A DNA stretch of 64,000 nt, taken from NCBI RefSeq assembly GCF_900168205.1, contig NZ_FUZE01000018.1, positions 1 through 64,000 on the forward strand. Reading direction: 5' to 3'. The first letter of the stretch is position 1; each line of letters starts with the position of its first letter. The notes beneath the pieces are model-generated. The model saw nothing but the letters and a program-made list of their open reading frames with translations. It did no database searches and was not told the origin of the DNA. Below, in pieces: positions 45,802 to 53,905 of this stretch. This DNA comes from Chryseobacterium balustinum. GTDB lineage: Bacteria > Bacteroidota > Bacteroidia > Flavobacteriales > Weeksellaceae. Both the position numbers and the translations under genes were made by a program.

Positions 45802-45838
45802 GTCCTCGCTGTCGCAGATTTGCAATCCGTGACTTTTA
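45802..45838. repeat. Hairpin repeat, GCGGATT-AATCTGTG family, copy 2
   Basis: CGCTGTCGCAGATTTGCAATCCGTGACTTTT, the partner of 43814-43850; the stem is kept by paired changes. Confidence 0.55.
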
Positions 45839-45937
45839 ATATAGAGCATAAATTATAAATCCACACTATCCAAAATATTATAAACCTTTCCCATTTCCAG
45901 AACGGTTTTTTGTTAATTTTACAGTCAACAATAAATT

Positions 45938-46528
45938 ATGAGTTATATAGAAACGAAAATTGATGAAGCATTCATTACGACTTTCCTGCTTCCGAGAGAA
46001 AAGGTAGTGACCGATTTTTTAGTGGATGTGTTGAGTTCTCAATATCAATTTAGAGAAGATGACAGAAAAATCGAAGTAATTAGTTTGTATTATTATGCTG
46101 CCAATCCTTTGGCTTTTCTATTTGCTTTGCCCAATTATGAATATTACGCTCCAGATAAAACCACGCAGATCGCAGAATTGCATTTGAAAAATCATTCTTT
46201 GGAAGACTACTCCTATTTTGATGTTCAGGAATTGTGTAAAACAGTTTTGAATGAAAATAATATCGATTATTCAGCCTATCTCAATGATGAAAATCACTTG
46301 GATTTTGCCAATTATTGGGAAAATCAAAACGGTTTGGAAATTGACTTCATTAAAAACTGCTGGAAAAAAGCAAAAGAAAATACCCGCTCAAAAATGATTG
46401 GATTTTTAGAATCATCAGACAATTCAGCAGGAATATTTGATTTGGATAATGGTTTTGAACTTCCATTTGAAATAGAAATTGATGAATATTTACAATCCAG
46501 AGGTTTTCTAATTAATAAAGAAATTTAA
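45938..46528 (+). CDS. Hypothetical cytosolic protein
   Basis: 196 residues, acidic, aromatic-rich, no signal peptide or membrane segment. The start ATG (MSYIETKIDEAFITTFLLPR) follows a short AT-rich leader. I recognise no family. It is part of a run of unrelated single genes (Kelch, lipoprotein, this, arr, GNAT) separated by repeats, all on the plus strand. Confidence 0.65.
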   Translation: MSYIETKIDEAFITTFLLPREKVVTDFLVDVLSSQYQFREDDRKIEVISLYYYAANPLAFLFALPNYEYYAPDKTTQIAELHLKNHSLEDYSYFDVQELCKTVLNENNIDYSAYLNDENHLDFANYWENQNGLEIDFIKNCWKKAKENTRSKMIGFLESSDNSAGIFDLDNGFELPFEIEIDEYLQSRGFLINKEI

Positions 46529-46695
46529 ATTTGATAAAGTGAAAACAATCACGAAAGAGACTCTCCCACTTCCGTACAATTGCATCCTGCAGCTTATCTA
46601 AAAAATCAAAACCGCTCAATTCCCAGAGTGTTTTTTTCATTTCAAAACAAATTCTTAAGTTTACAGGTTCTGCAAACCTAAAAAATCCTTTCGTA

Positions 46696-47121
46696 ATGGA
46701 AAACAAAAAAGATGAACAAATTCTGGATAACGGTCCGTTCTACCACGGTACAAAAGCCGATTTACAAATTGGTGATCTGCTCAATCCCGGATTCGAGTCG
46801 AATTACTATCCCGAGATCATTATGAATCACATCTATTTTACGGCATTACAAAACGGCGCCGGATTAGCTGCTGCGCTCGCAAAAGGTGATGGCTGTGAAA
46901 GAATTTATATCGTAGAACCAACAGGAACATTTGAAAATGACCCCAACGTAACCGATAAAAAATTTCCGGGAAACCCTACCCGCTCTTATCGAAGTACAGA
47001 ACCTTTAAAGATTATTGGCGAGGTCACCGAATGGATTAAACTAACAGATGAAGAACTTCAAAACTGGAAGGAAAGAATTGCAAAACTTCGGGAAAATCCT
47101 GATGCTGAGATTATTAATTAA
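46696..47121 (+). CDS. arr: NAD(+)-rifampin ADP-ribosyltransferase (Arr type)
   Basis: 141 residues, the usual Arr length. Arr enzymes inactivate rifamycins by ADP-ribosylation of a hydroxyl on the ansa chain. Recognisable features are the N-terminal FYHGTKADLQIGDLL segment for NAD binding, the IYFTALQNGAGLAAALAKGD middle and the PTRSYRSTEPLKIIGEVTEW C-terminal block. No signal peptide. It is flanked by ordinary genes and no transposase is adjacent on this side, so it may be an intrinsic resistance gene. Activity is inferred from family. Confidence 0.9.
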   Translation: MENKKDEQILDNGPFYHGTKADLQIGDLLNPGFESNYYPEIIMNHIYFTALQNGAGLAAALAKGDGCERIYIVEPTGTFENDPNVTDKKFPGNPTRSYRSTEPLKIIGEVTEWIKLTDEELQNWKERIAKLRENPDAEIIN

Positions 47122-47277
47122 AACATAAATCTATTTATAAATAAAGAAATTACAATGAATGTTATATTGGCGAAAATCGGAGTTAAACATCAAGTTAAAA
47201 CTCTCATTAATTACCATCTGTGCCAATAGTAACAATCAATATTTCTGAGTAAAAAATCACCAAATCATAAAAATAAA

Positions 47278-47778
47278 ATGAACCTTCCACCATACAATAA
47301 ATTTCCGGAAATTGATTCCGAAACCATTATTTTGAGAGAAATTAAAGATGATGATATCAAAGATGTTGTTGAAATATCTTTCTATGATGCAATGCCTGCT
47401 TCTACTGTTGAAAATGCAAAAGAAATGCAGAATAGAATCAATCAGGATTACCAAAACGGCACATCAATTCATTGGGGAATAGCCAATAAACAAACCAATC
47501 AAATTATGGGTACCTTAGGCTATTATCGTGGTTTTGATAATGGAATTGGAGAATTGGGTTGTGTATTAAAACCTGAATTTTATGGAAAAGGTTTTATGAC
47601 AACAGCGATGAAACTGGCTGCCGAATTTGGACTTAATCATATGGGTCTTACAAAAGTAATTGCGATTACAGACAAAAATAATAACAGCGCAATAAAACTT
47701 TTCAACAGAGTTGGCTTTGTTAAAACGGCAGATCTTGAAGAAAATGAAATTGAATATCAATTTGTAAATAAATTTTAA
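47278..47778 (+). CDS. GNAT-family N-acetyltransferase
   Basis: 166 residues. Acetyl-CoA fold features: TIILREIKDDDIKDVVEISF at the start, the motif A-like LKPEFYGKGFMTTAMKLAAE and the motif B-like VIAITDKNNNSAIKLFNRVG ending in FVKTADLEENE, typical of the RimJ/RimL branch. It could modify a ribosomal protein, an antibiotic or a small metabolite; nothing here settles which. Confidence 0.88.
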   Translation: MNLPPYNKFPEIDSETIILREIKDDDIKDVVEISFYDAMPASTVENAKEMQNRINQDYQNGTSIHWGIANKQTNQIMGTLGYYRGFDNGIGELGCVLKPEFYGKGFMTTAMKLAAEFGLNHMGLTKVIAITDKNNNSAIKLFNRVGFVKTADLEENEIEYQFVNKF

Positions 47779-47935
47779 CCGCGAAGTTCACGTAAAAGCA
47801 CAATTTGTTTTAATTAAAAAAAACATTATTAACGACGCACTTCCCTATCCTATCTAATGAAAATTTAACTCCACCTCGAAGGATTTTTCTTGTTCTATTA
47901 AACCAATGTATGTATTATTGTAAAAAAAAATAATC

Positions 47936-49993
47936 ATGCTCATTCAGGTTTCCCAGGATTTTAAGAAAAAGACCAAGGCGGCAGTTTCTTCTATCATCAT
48001 ATTTGTTTTTGTTTATATTCTTATTTTTCTTTTCACGATTGTTTTAGCTTTAGCCTGTATTGGTGGCGGAATTTGGCTCATCATTGCAAAACCTATGTTT
48101 CTTACCCTTATGGTTGGTGCAGGTTTAGCAGGAACAGGAATTTTTGTATTCTTTTTTATCATCAAATTTTTATTTAAAAAACACATCAACGATAGAAGTT
48201 ATCTCACCGAAATCAAAAGATTAGACGAGCCAGAACTCTTTAAAATGATTGACGAAATCGTAAAAGAAGCAGAGACTAACTTTCCGAAAAAGGTCTATTT
48301 ATCTTATGATGTGAATGCAAGTGTATTCTACGATTCCAGTTTTTGGAGTATGTTTTTTCCTATTCAGAAAAATCTTACGATTGGAGTCGGACTTATCAAT
48401 ACCACCACAAAGCAAGAACTTAAAGCAATCCTATCTCACGAATTTGGACATTTCTCACAACGCTCAATGAAGGTTGGAAGTTATGTTTATAATGTAAATC
48501 AGATTATTTTTAATTTGGTGAATGACGATGCATCTTACCGGAATTCTATAGAAAAGTTTGCCAGTTTCAGCGGTTATTTTTCAATTTTTGCATCACTTGC
48601 TATTTTTTTCACTTCAAAAATACAATGGGTTCTTGCCAAGATGTATTCTTACGTCAACATCCGTCATATGGCACTTTCCAGAGAAATGGAATTTCATGCA
48701 GATGAAATTGCGGCCAATATTTCGGGTTCTATTTCTTTAGAAGAATCACTTTTGAGATTAGAGCTTGCCAGTAATTCTTACAATAATGTGATTAATTTTT
48801 ATGAAGCGAGAATTTCTAAAAATCAGTCGAGTAAAAACATTTACAGAGAACAGTTTTTTGTTATGAATTTTCTTGCAGAGCAAAGCGAGCTGGAAACGAA
48901 ATACAATCTTCCTTATGTGAAACTTACAGAATCTGGCTTGTTTAATAAATCAAAATTGAATATAGAAAACCAGTGGGCATCACATCCTTCCACCGAAGAC
49001 CGAGTTGCAAAACTCAGACAGCTCAATATCGTAAAGGAAACCGACAATCAACCGGCAAAAGAATTATTTAGAGATTTTGAGAAAACCGAAGAAAAACTGA
49101 CCGCAAAACTTTTCTCAAACGTAAAATACAAACATGGCAGAACGGATTTAGAGTTTGAAAATTTTAAATCTGAATTTGAAGCACAATATCAAAACGATTC
49201 TTTCGATAAAATTTTTAATAATTATTACGATAACAAAAACCCAAATTCTGAAGCTAAAGAAAATGCTTTATCAGAAAACATTCAGTTCGAAAATCTTTAC
49301 GACAACGAAAAAGTAGAACTTGTCTACACATTAATCGCTTTGGAAAATGATAAAAAAACCATCGAAGCTATTGCCAATAAAGAATTTATTTTAAAAACAT
49401 TCGACTACGACGGAAGAAAATACAAAGCCACGGAAGCTAAGAAGCTCATCCCGGCAATTGACAAATCTATCGTGGAAAATAAAAATCTGATTGCTAAAAA
49501 TGATTCCGACATTTACAATTATTTCCTAAAAGTTGCAGAAAACCAGAATAGAAAATCAGGATTTATAAGCCTTTATCAGGCTTTTGTAGATTATGATAAG
49601 CAATACGAAGATCAATATAAACTGTATATAGATCTTGTAAATGCTACTGCTTTTATCAGTACAAGAACACCGTTCGAGCAAATAAAAAATAATTTTATTA
49701 CTCTTAAAACTCTTGAAGAAAAATTAAAATATGAAATAAGGTTTCATCTTCAGAATTCACTTTTAACTAAAGATTTGAGCGAACAAGAAGTGAAAGATTT
49801 AGAATACTATATAGAAAAAGAACATATATATTTCAATAATGAAGAGTATTTTGATCATAATTTACAAATACTCATGAATGCAATCAATACTTTGCCGTAC
49901 TTCCTTCATCGAAAGTATTTTTTAAAGAAAAAAGATTTGCTTACTCTAATGAAAGAGCTGGAAGAAAGTCAGCATGTAGAAAAAGTTTCTTAA
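47936..49993 (+). CDS. M48-family membrane metallopeptidase
   Basis: 685 residues. Two N-terminal helices (about 20-50 and 55-80) precede a gluzincin domain with HEFGH at residues 168-172 and a downstream EMEFHADEIA segment giving the third zinc ligand. A long C-terminal soluble region without recognised domains follows. Similar to HtpX/Ste24-type M48 enzymes but with the large C-terminal extension common in Bacteroidota. Likely quality control of membrane proteins. Confidence 0.88.
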   Translation: MLIQVSQDFKKKTKAAVSSIIIFVFVYILIFLFTIVLALACIGGGIWLIIAKPMFLTLMVGAGLAGTGIFVFFFIIKFLFKKHINDRSYLTEIKRLDEPELFKMIDEIVKEAETNFPKKVYLSYDVNASVFYDSSFWSMFFPIQKNLTIGVGLINTTTKQELKAILSHEFGHFSQRSMKVGSYVYNVNQIIFNLVNDDASYRNSIEKFASFSGYFSIFASLAIFFTSKIQWVLAKMYSYVNIRHMALSREMEFHADEIAANISGSISLEESLLRLELASNSYNNVINFYEARISKNQSSKNIYREQFFVMNFLAEQSELETKYNLPYVKLTESGLFNKSKLNIENQWASHPSTEDRVAKLRQLNIVKETDNQPAKELFRDFEKTEEKLTAKLFSNVKYKHGRTDLEFENFKSEFEAQYQNDSFDKIFNNYYDNKNPNSEAKENALSENIQFENLYDNEKVELVYTLIALENDKKTIEAIANKEFILKTFDYDGRKYKATEAKKLIPAIDKSIVENKNLIAKNDSDIYNYFLKVAENQNRKSGFISLYQAFVDYDKQYEDQYKLYIDLVNATAFISTRTPFEQIKNNFITLKTLEEKLKYEIRFHLQNSLLTKDLSEQEVKDLEYYIEKEHIYFNNEEYFDHNLQILMNAINTLPYFLHRKYFLKKKDLLTLMKELEESQHVEKVS

Positions 49994-50003
49994 GAATTTT
50001 TAT

Positions 50004-50030
50004 AAGCCGTTCAGATTTCTGGGCGGTTTT
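50004..50030 (+). terminator. Terminator after the M48 peptidase gene
   Basis: AAGCCGTTCAGA / TCTGGGCGGTTT with several G-U pairs, followed by seven T residues. Confidence 0.75.
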
Positions 50031-50080
50031 TTTGTAATTTAATGCCTAACAGTTGCCCCAACCTATTAAACCAACTCATT

Positions 50081-50740
50081 ATGAAAGCCAGAGAAGAAAA
50101 ATTAAAATCAATCATTAATTGGTCAGAAAACAACGAAGATGTAAAAGTAGTTTTGCTTACAAGCTCACTCGCAAATCCTTTAGCCCCTGTTGATGAATTT
50201 AGCGATTTAGATATTGAACTTATTTTTGAAAATAATACCCAGTATATTTCAGACAAGAATTGGACGCATTACTTTGGAAATCCAATTGCCATGATTGAAG
50301 AAGATGAAAATAGCTTTGATGGAAAACATGCAATGAAAATGATTTTGTATGATGATCATGTAAAAGTTGATTTCAAACTATTCAGCAAAGACAAGTTTTT
50401 GGAAGAGGTAAGATTAAAAGAATTACCTAAAGATTGGGATATTGGCTATAAAATTCTGATCGACAAAGAAGGTATTACACAGGAAATGCAAAAACCTAGT
50501 TTTCAGGTTTCCATCATCAAAAGACCATCAAAAGAAGAGTTCCAGCTTATTCTCAATGACTTTTGGTGGGATACAACGTACGTCGCAAAATCTCTTGCGA
50601 GAGATGAGATATTCTATGCGAAATTTATGTCGGAAACCAATATCCGAACCGAATATTTAATTCCTCTCATTGAATGGTATATCGCAAGTGAACACAACTG
50701 GAAGATAACAACCAATAAATACGGACGGCTATTTAAAAAA
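50081..50740 (+). pseudogene. ANT(6)/AadS-type aminoglycoside 6-adenylyltransferase, 5' part
   Basis: Residues 1-220 of an aminoglycoside adenylyltransferase (MKAREEKLKSIINWSENNED, nucleotidyltransferase core LLTSSLANPLAPVDEFSDLD with D-x-D, then LIEWYIASEHNWKITTNKYG). An upstream in-frame ATG at 50042 is less likely. The reading frame is broken after YGRLFKK by the 3188-bp insertion and ends inside it at 50755 as GTNI-stop. With the 3' part at 53937 the full gene is 286 codons, the normal length. The truncated product lacks the C-terminal helical domain and is probably inactive. Confidence 0.93.
50733..50740. repeat. Target-site duplication, left copy (8 bp)
   Basis: TTAAAAAA immediately before the left terminal repeat, identical to 53929-53936. 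Eight bases is the duplication length typical of IS1595-family elements. Confidence 0.95.
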
Positions 50741-50763
50741 GGCACTAACATATAATGTTACAC
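50741..50763 (+). repeat. Left terminal inverted repeat of the IS
   Basis: GGCACTAACATATAATGTTA plus CAC; compare the right end read outward-in, GGCACTGATATACTACTTTA plus CAC. Confidence 0.9.
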
Positions 50764-50782
50764 CGGTTTTAGTTAATAAAAA

Positions 50783-50807
50783 AGAGAGCAATAAATTATT
50801 GCTCTCT
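50783..50807. terminator. Terminator-like hairpin inside the IS left end
   Basis: AGAGAGCAATA / TATTGCTCTCT. It resembles the AGAGAAGCAA hairpins at 21100 and 26234. At this place it would shield the cargo from host read-through. Confidence 0.7.
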
Positions 50808-50841
50808 AATTTTGTGTAATTAGTTAAAATTTCCCAAAAGT

Positions 50842-50872
50842 TTGGTCACGTTCGGGATATTTCGTATATTTG
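50842..50872 (+). promoter_or_regulatory. Promoter of the 24-residue peptide transcript
   Basis: TTG, 20 bases, TATATTTG: a good match to the Bacteroidota promoter. The transcript would begin near 50880, about 105 bases before the peptide ATG. Confidence 0.6.
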
Positions 50873-50921
50873 CATCGAAAAATATCTAATCAGAATCGAG
50901 CTCTGAAAAGATAAATACTCC

Positions 50922-50967
50922 ACAGGTAAAAGGTATGTCCGTGGACTAAGTAGTAGTCATACCTGTA
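50922..50967 (+). other. Folded leader of the peptide gene with competing stems
   Basis: ACAGGTA (50922-50928) and AGGTATG (50931-50937) can each pair with the single complement CATACCTGTA at 50958-50967 (TACCTGT or CATACCT), so two alternative hairpins share one arm. GTCCGTGGAC lies between. This may control translation of the peptide or be part of a processed RNA. Confidence 0.5.
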
Positions 50968-50985
50968 ACCCAAATACTAATAAGC

Positions 50986-51060
50986 ATGGCAACAACAATG
51001 TTAATCATTGCGATACTAGGATTAGCACTTAACGTATATAATACGTGGGCTAAGAAATAG
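50986..51060 (+). CDS. 24-residue hydrophobic peptide, IS cargo
   Basis: Begins MATTMLIIAILGLALNVYNT and ends in a short Trp-containing basic tail (WAKK). One predicted membrane helix of about 15 residues and a positive C-terminus. It has its own promoter, a folded leader, and a terminator 70 bases after its stop, so the unit looks like a dedicated small transcript. Small hydrophobic peptides of this form include type I toxins and small membrane regulators; I recognise neither. No antisense RNA promoter was identified by eye. Confidence 0.6.
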   Translation: MATTMLIIAILGLALNVYNTWAKK

Positions 51061-51127
51061 TACATTACTACATCACGTAGTTATTTAGACTGGATGAAGC
51101 TTCATTTGCACGAACATCTTCATTACT

Positions 51128-51162
51128 GACCTGATAAGTTTTCCCCTTATCGGGTCATTTTC
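51128..51162 (+). terminator. Terminator of the peptide transcript
   Basis: GACCTGATAAG / CTTATCGGGTC (11 bp with one G-T pair) followed by a T-rich stretch. Confidence 0.85.
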
Positions 51163-51236
51163 TTTTGCAAAGATACAACATATATATCTTATATACCAAT
51201 TACACAATAATGTATTTCAGTAGTTAATGTCTATAC

Positions 51237-51344
51237 TTATCTATTGGTTTTATCAATGACAGCTTTAATACCTTTATCAATAGCGTTATTAGCACCTCTA
51301 TCTCTAACTTTACTACTAATATAAGAAACATATCTCTTTTCTTT
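51237..51344 (-). pseudogene. Relic: 3' end of a lost gene
   Basis: Leftward open stretch reading KEKRYVSYISSKVRDRGANN then AIDKGIKAVIDKTNR-stop, 35 residues with normal protein composition but no start codon in frame and a stop just before it. It looks like the C-terminal remnant of a deleted passenger gene. No family recognised. Confidence 0.4.
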
Positions 51345-51345
51345 T

Positions 51346-51353
51346 TATATTTG
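51346..51353 (+). promoter_or_regulatory. -7 element before the structured RNA
   Basis: TATATTTG, exact TAnnTTTG match. The transcript would start near 51360, giving a leader of about 230 bases before the secreted-protein ATG. Confidence 0.5.
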
Positions 51354-51400
51354 TAGTTCAAATTTTAACGACAAAACAAAGCGTTTGCTTTTTATACTAC

Positions 51401-51570
51401 CTTACAGGAATCTGGTAAATTCAAAAATTAGGAGTAGATAAATAAGCGAAATGCTCATGCCATAGGGCGTGGGCTTTCCTGTTTATTTCCTAATGGCTTA
51501 CCAGAGCCTCTGTAAGAATAGATAGTGCAAAGTCCCACGCTTTTCTATTTAATAATCTCACTTTGGGACT
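51401..51570 (+). ncRNA. Rod-shaped structured RNA with mutually exclusive stems
   Basis: Nested perfect stems: CTTACAG/CTGTAAG (51401-51407, 51510-51516), CTGGTAA/TTACCAG (51412-51418, 51498-51504), ATTAGGA/TCCTAAT (51427-51433, 51488-51494), and an apical 9-bp hairpin 51453-51474 (GCTCATGCC-ATAG-GGCGTGGGC). The apical arm GCGTGGG (51467-51473) can instead pair with CCCACGC at 51534-51540. That segment (AGTCCCA, 51531-51537) can also pair with TGGGACT at 51564-51570, just before the gene start at 51591. A switch-like leader or an independent RNA are both possible. Confidence 0.65.
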
Positions 51571-51590
51571 GAGTGATTAAAAATTCACTT

Positions 51591-52055
51591 ATGAAAAAGT
51601 TTATCATTATTGCAACGCTTTTAACAGGAGTCTTTTGTTTTTCCCAAACCGCAACTAAAAAGTACAATTCAATCTACAAGCGATATGAATATTTTGATTC
51701 TAGCGGAAATATGACTGGTTATGAAAAGTATAACAGCTTCTCAAAACAATGGGAATATTATAGTACAAATAATTCTCAGTCTCGACAACCTACACAATAT
51801 AGTTCACCTCAACAATTAGATATTTCTGGATTGGGTAATGCGATGACAACAAAGCAAAACAGATATAATAAAGCTCAAGCTACGATTGATGATATTACAT
51901 CTCAAATAAAATCTATGAATATATCAAATGAGCGTAAAACCAAAATATTAAATGCTTTTAATAAAACAGTTGAAATGAATATTAGAAGAATTTCTAATGG
52001 TGATGTTAATTGGCTTTATGAAGTTACAAATCTAATTATCGAGAGTGACGATTAA
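51591..52055 (+). CDS. Small secreted protein, IS cargo
   Basis: 154 residues from MKKFIIIATLLTGVFCFSQ (signal peptide about 1-19; an upstream GTG in frame is less likely). The mature part starts with two related blocks, YNSIYKRYEYFDSSGNMTGY and EKYNSFSKQWEYYSTN, aromatic-rich and probably beta-forming, then a Gln/Ser linker and a helical C-terminus (QATIDDITSQIKSMNI). I do not recognise a named family. It is preceded by a ~230-base leader that contains the rod-shaped RNA. Confidence 0.75.
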   Translation: MKKFIIIATLLTGVFCFSQTATKKYNSIYKRYEYFDSSGNMTGYEKYNSFSKQWEYYSTNNSQSRQPTQYSSPQQLDISGLGNAMTTKQNRYNKAQATIDDITSQIKSMNISNERKTKILNAFNKTVEMNIRRISNGDVNWLYEVTNLIIESDD

Positions 52056-52083
52056 TTTGTATATTTAGAAAAACTTTTAATTT

Positions 52084-52347
52084 ATGAATCCAAAAAAAGC
52101 TACACAAGCACAATTAGAAAAACTTAAAGAATTAAGAACTCAATTAATATCGCCATCAATAGATATTAGGATTGGAATACTTGTACATATTGACCAAATT
52201 CTGAAAGATATTGATTTTATCAGCAGTTTTCACTCAAATCTGTCAACTGATTTAGTTATATACAAAATGCAAAGAGAAAAGTTTAATTTTGACTCTATAG
52301 TGCAAACTGTAAATCATGCAATTAATTACTACGAAGAACTGAAATAA
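52084..52347 (+). CDS. 87-residue hypothetical protein, IS cargo
   Basis: All-helical by composition (ATQAQLEKLKELRTQLISPS; IRIGILVHIDQILKDIDFIS), no signal peptide. It begins 28 bases after the secreted-protein gene and is probably co-transcribed. No family recognised. Its 3' end overlaps a 54-residue minus-strand frame by 26 bases. Confidence 0.55.
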   Translation: MNPKKATQAQLEKLKELRTQLISPSIDIRIGILVHIDQILKDIDFISSFHSNLSTDLVIYKMQREKFNFDSIVQTVNHAINYYEELK

Positions 52348-52486
52348 TCTCTTTAAAATTACTTTTTAAAGATTCAAAATCACTACTGAATTTAGATATA
52401 GTTTCTAAAATTCGTATTCTTTGTTCAGTAACCTGAAAAGAATGTTTTCGATTTTGTTTTTCTATTTTTAATTTTAATTTTTCCAT
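52322..52486 (-). CDS. 54-residue helical small protein, IS cargo
   Basis: ATG-initiated frame that begins MEKLKLKIEKQNRKHSFQVT and continues EQRIRILETISKFSSDFESL, consistent with a short coiled coil. It lies downstream of the transposase and 128-residue genes on the same strand, beyond a terminator hairpin. No recognised family. It may be real because codons look ordinary and no stop occurs in 55 codons of AT-rich DNA. Confidence 0.4.
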   Translation of the reverse strand: MEKLKLKIEKQNRKHSFQVTEQRIRILETISKFSSDFESLKSNFKEIISVLRSN

Positions 52487-52502
52487 AATATTATTAAATA
52501 TT

Positions 52503-52523
52503 AAAGCCCCTAATTGGGGCTTT
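52503..52523. terminator. Terminator after the transposase operon
   Basis: AAAGCCCC-TAATT-GGGGCTTT with T or A runs on both sides. The stop codon of the 128-residue gene lies inside it. Confidence 0.85.
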
Positions 52524-52896
52524 TTGGTTGTATTTTAATCAATTGTTGGATGAGCCTCTCAAACTCGATATCTACTATTGATTCTTTGTCTTTTTTTATT
52601 TTTTTGTTCAATTTTTTAAACTCTATGTAGTCTTTAGATAATTCAAGTAATGCACAAATTCGTATAGTTCTAAGTAGAATAGATTCGTTTTCAAGATAAT
52701 CTAAAGGTTTAATTTTTTCTAAGTCTCTACCATTCTTATTTAGTTCTTGAAGTATATCACTATCTTTAATTGTGTCAAGTACATACGTTTTAAAGAATTC
52801 ATTCAAAAGACTATTGTCTTTAAATTTCTTGTCATATTGCTTTTTGAATTCTTGAAATACTCTTTCTTTCATGTCTTCGCTGTTAACGATTGCCAA
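52510..52896 (-). CDS. 128-residue helical protein overlapping the transposase gene, IS cargo
   Basis: Begins MAIVNSEDMKERVFQEFKKQ; charged and helical (SILLRTIRICALLELSKDYI, LNKKIKKDKESIVDIEFERL). The start lies 28 bases inside the 3' end of the transposase gene, so the two are translated from one message. Candidates are a transposition accessory or regulator, or an unrelated passenger. No DNA-binding motif is obvious to me. Confidence 0.65.
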   Translation of the reverse strand: MAIVNSEDMKERVFQEFKKQYDKKFKDNSLLNEFFKTYVLDTIKDSDILQELNKNGRDLEKIKPLDYLENESILLRTIRICALLELSKDYIEFKKLNKKIKKDKESIVDIEFERLIQQLIKIQPKSPN

Positions 52897-53795
52897 GTTA
52901 ATCTTTTTTGTTGAGTTTTTTCTAAGTACATTTCAAATCTTTTATCAGTAAGCAGTTCTTTTGTGTTGTATCTAAACGTCATTTCATTAAGATATAACTG
53001 TAAATGTCTCTTACTCGTTTTGTAATAAACTCCAATAATTGAACGCTTCAAATGTGACCAAAAGCATTCTATTGCATTAGTTGTTGTTCCTTCATCTGCA
53101 TATTGTTTCTTTGCATGGTCAACATATGTATGAGTGTGGAAATAGTTTCCTATGTTTTTGTAAGCATGCCATTCATCAGTCATTACATGAGAATCTCGAT
53201 TGATATGTTGATACAATAAAGGTTTAATTGTTCTTCCTTTTGTATCTGAAACAACTATTGCTTTTACCCATCCTGTTGATTCTTCTATTGCTCCGAATAC
53301 AGGAACTTTATCCTTGAAACTTCTACCTTGTGACTGAGGAACCTTTTTGTCTTTGTGGCGGTTTTTGTTTTTACCACCGACAAAAGTTTCATCACATTGT
53401 ACAACCCCTTCGAATTCTTTCTGAAATGATTCATGTTCAGTTGCGTATCTTAATCTCTGTAATATAAACCATGCCGTTTTTTGAGTCACTGCTAAATCAC
53501 GGGCTAATTGATAACTACTAATACCTCGCTTATGAGAAGTATACAGATATATACCAATAAACCAATTTTGTAATGATATTTTAGAGCCTTCAAAAATAGT
53601 ATTTGTCCTTGCATTAAAATACTTTCCTGTATTTTTACATTTGTATCTGTTATCCTTACATACATAAACTTTTGAAGTAGTATCAAATGGGCTTACAACT
53701 CCATTTTTCCAGCGAAGTTGTGTAAGATAATCAATACAAGACTGTTCATTAGGAAAAGCCCTAATTAGGTCTAAAATACTCGAAAATTTAAGCAT
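52869..53795 (-). CDS. IS1595-family (ISXO2-like) transposase
   Basis: 308-residue DDE-type transposase. A degenerate N-terminal zinc ribbon (Cys46, Cys53, YVCKDNRYKCKNTGKYF) precedes a helix-turn-helix, then the ISXO2 catalytic core: Asp135 in VVQCDETFVGGKNKNRH, Asp207 in VMTDEWHAY, and Asn240/Glu243 in TTTNAIECFWSHLKR. All key residues are present and the frame is unbroken, so it may be active. The gene reads leftward from near the right end of the element. Confidence 0.93.
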   Translation of the reverse strand: MLKFSSILDLIRAFPNEQSCIDYLTQLRWKNGVVSPFDTTSKVYVCKDNRYKCKNTGKYFNARTNTIFEGSKISLQNWFIGIYLYTSHKRGISSYQLARDLAVTQKTAWFILQRLRYATEHESFQKEFEGVVQCDETFVGGKNKNRHKDKKVPQSQGRSFKDKVPVFGAIEESTGWVKAIVVSDTKGRTIKPLLYQHINRDSHVMTDEWHAYKNIGNYFHTHTYVDHAKKQYADEGTTTNAIECFWSHLKRSIIGVYYKTSKRHLQLYLNEMTFRYNTKELLTDKRFEMYLEKTQQKRLTWQSLTAKT

Positions 53796-53905
53796 TGGGA
53801 TTTGTTAGTAAGAGATATAAATTTACGAAAAAATTACGATATATGCAAGTTTTGTTGAGTGATAAATGAATATTTAACAATATTACGTATCGATTTTAAC
53901 ATTTA

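Noticed and set aside
50741-50763. Integron attC site at the end of the ANT(6) 5' part
   Set aside because: The sequence is the IS left end, paired with the right end and flanked by an 8-bp duplication; no integrase or attC core sites are present.
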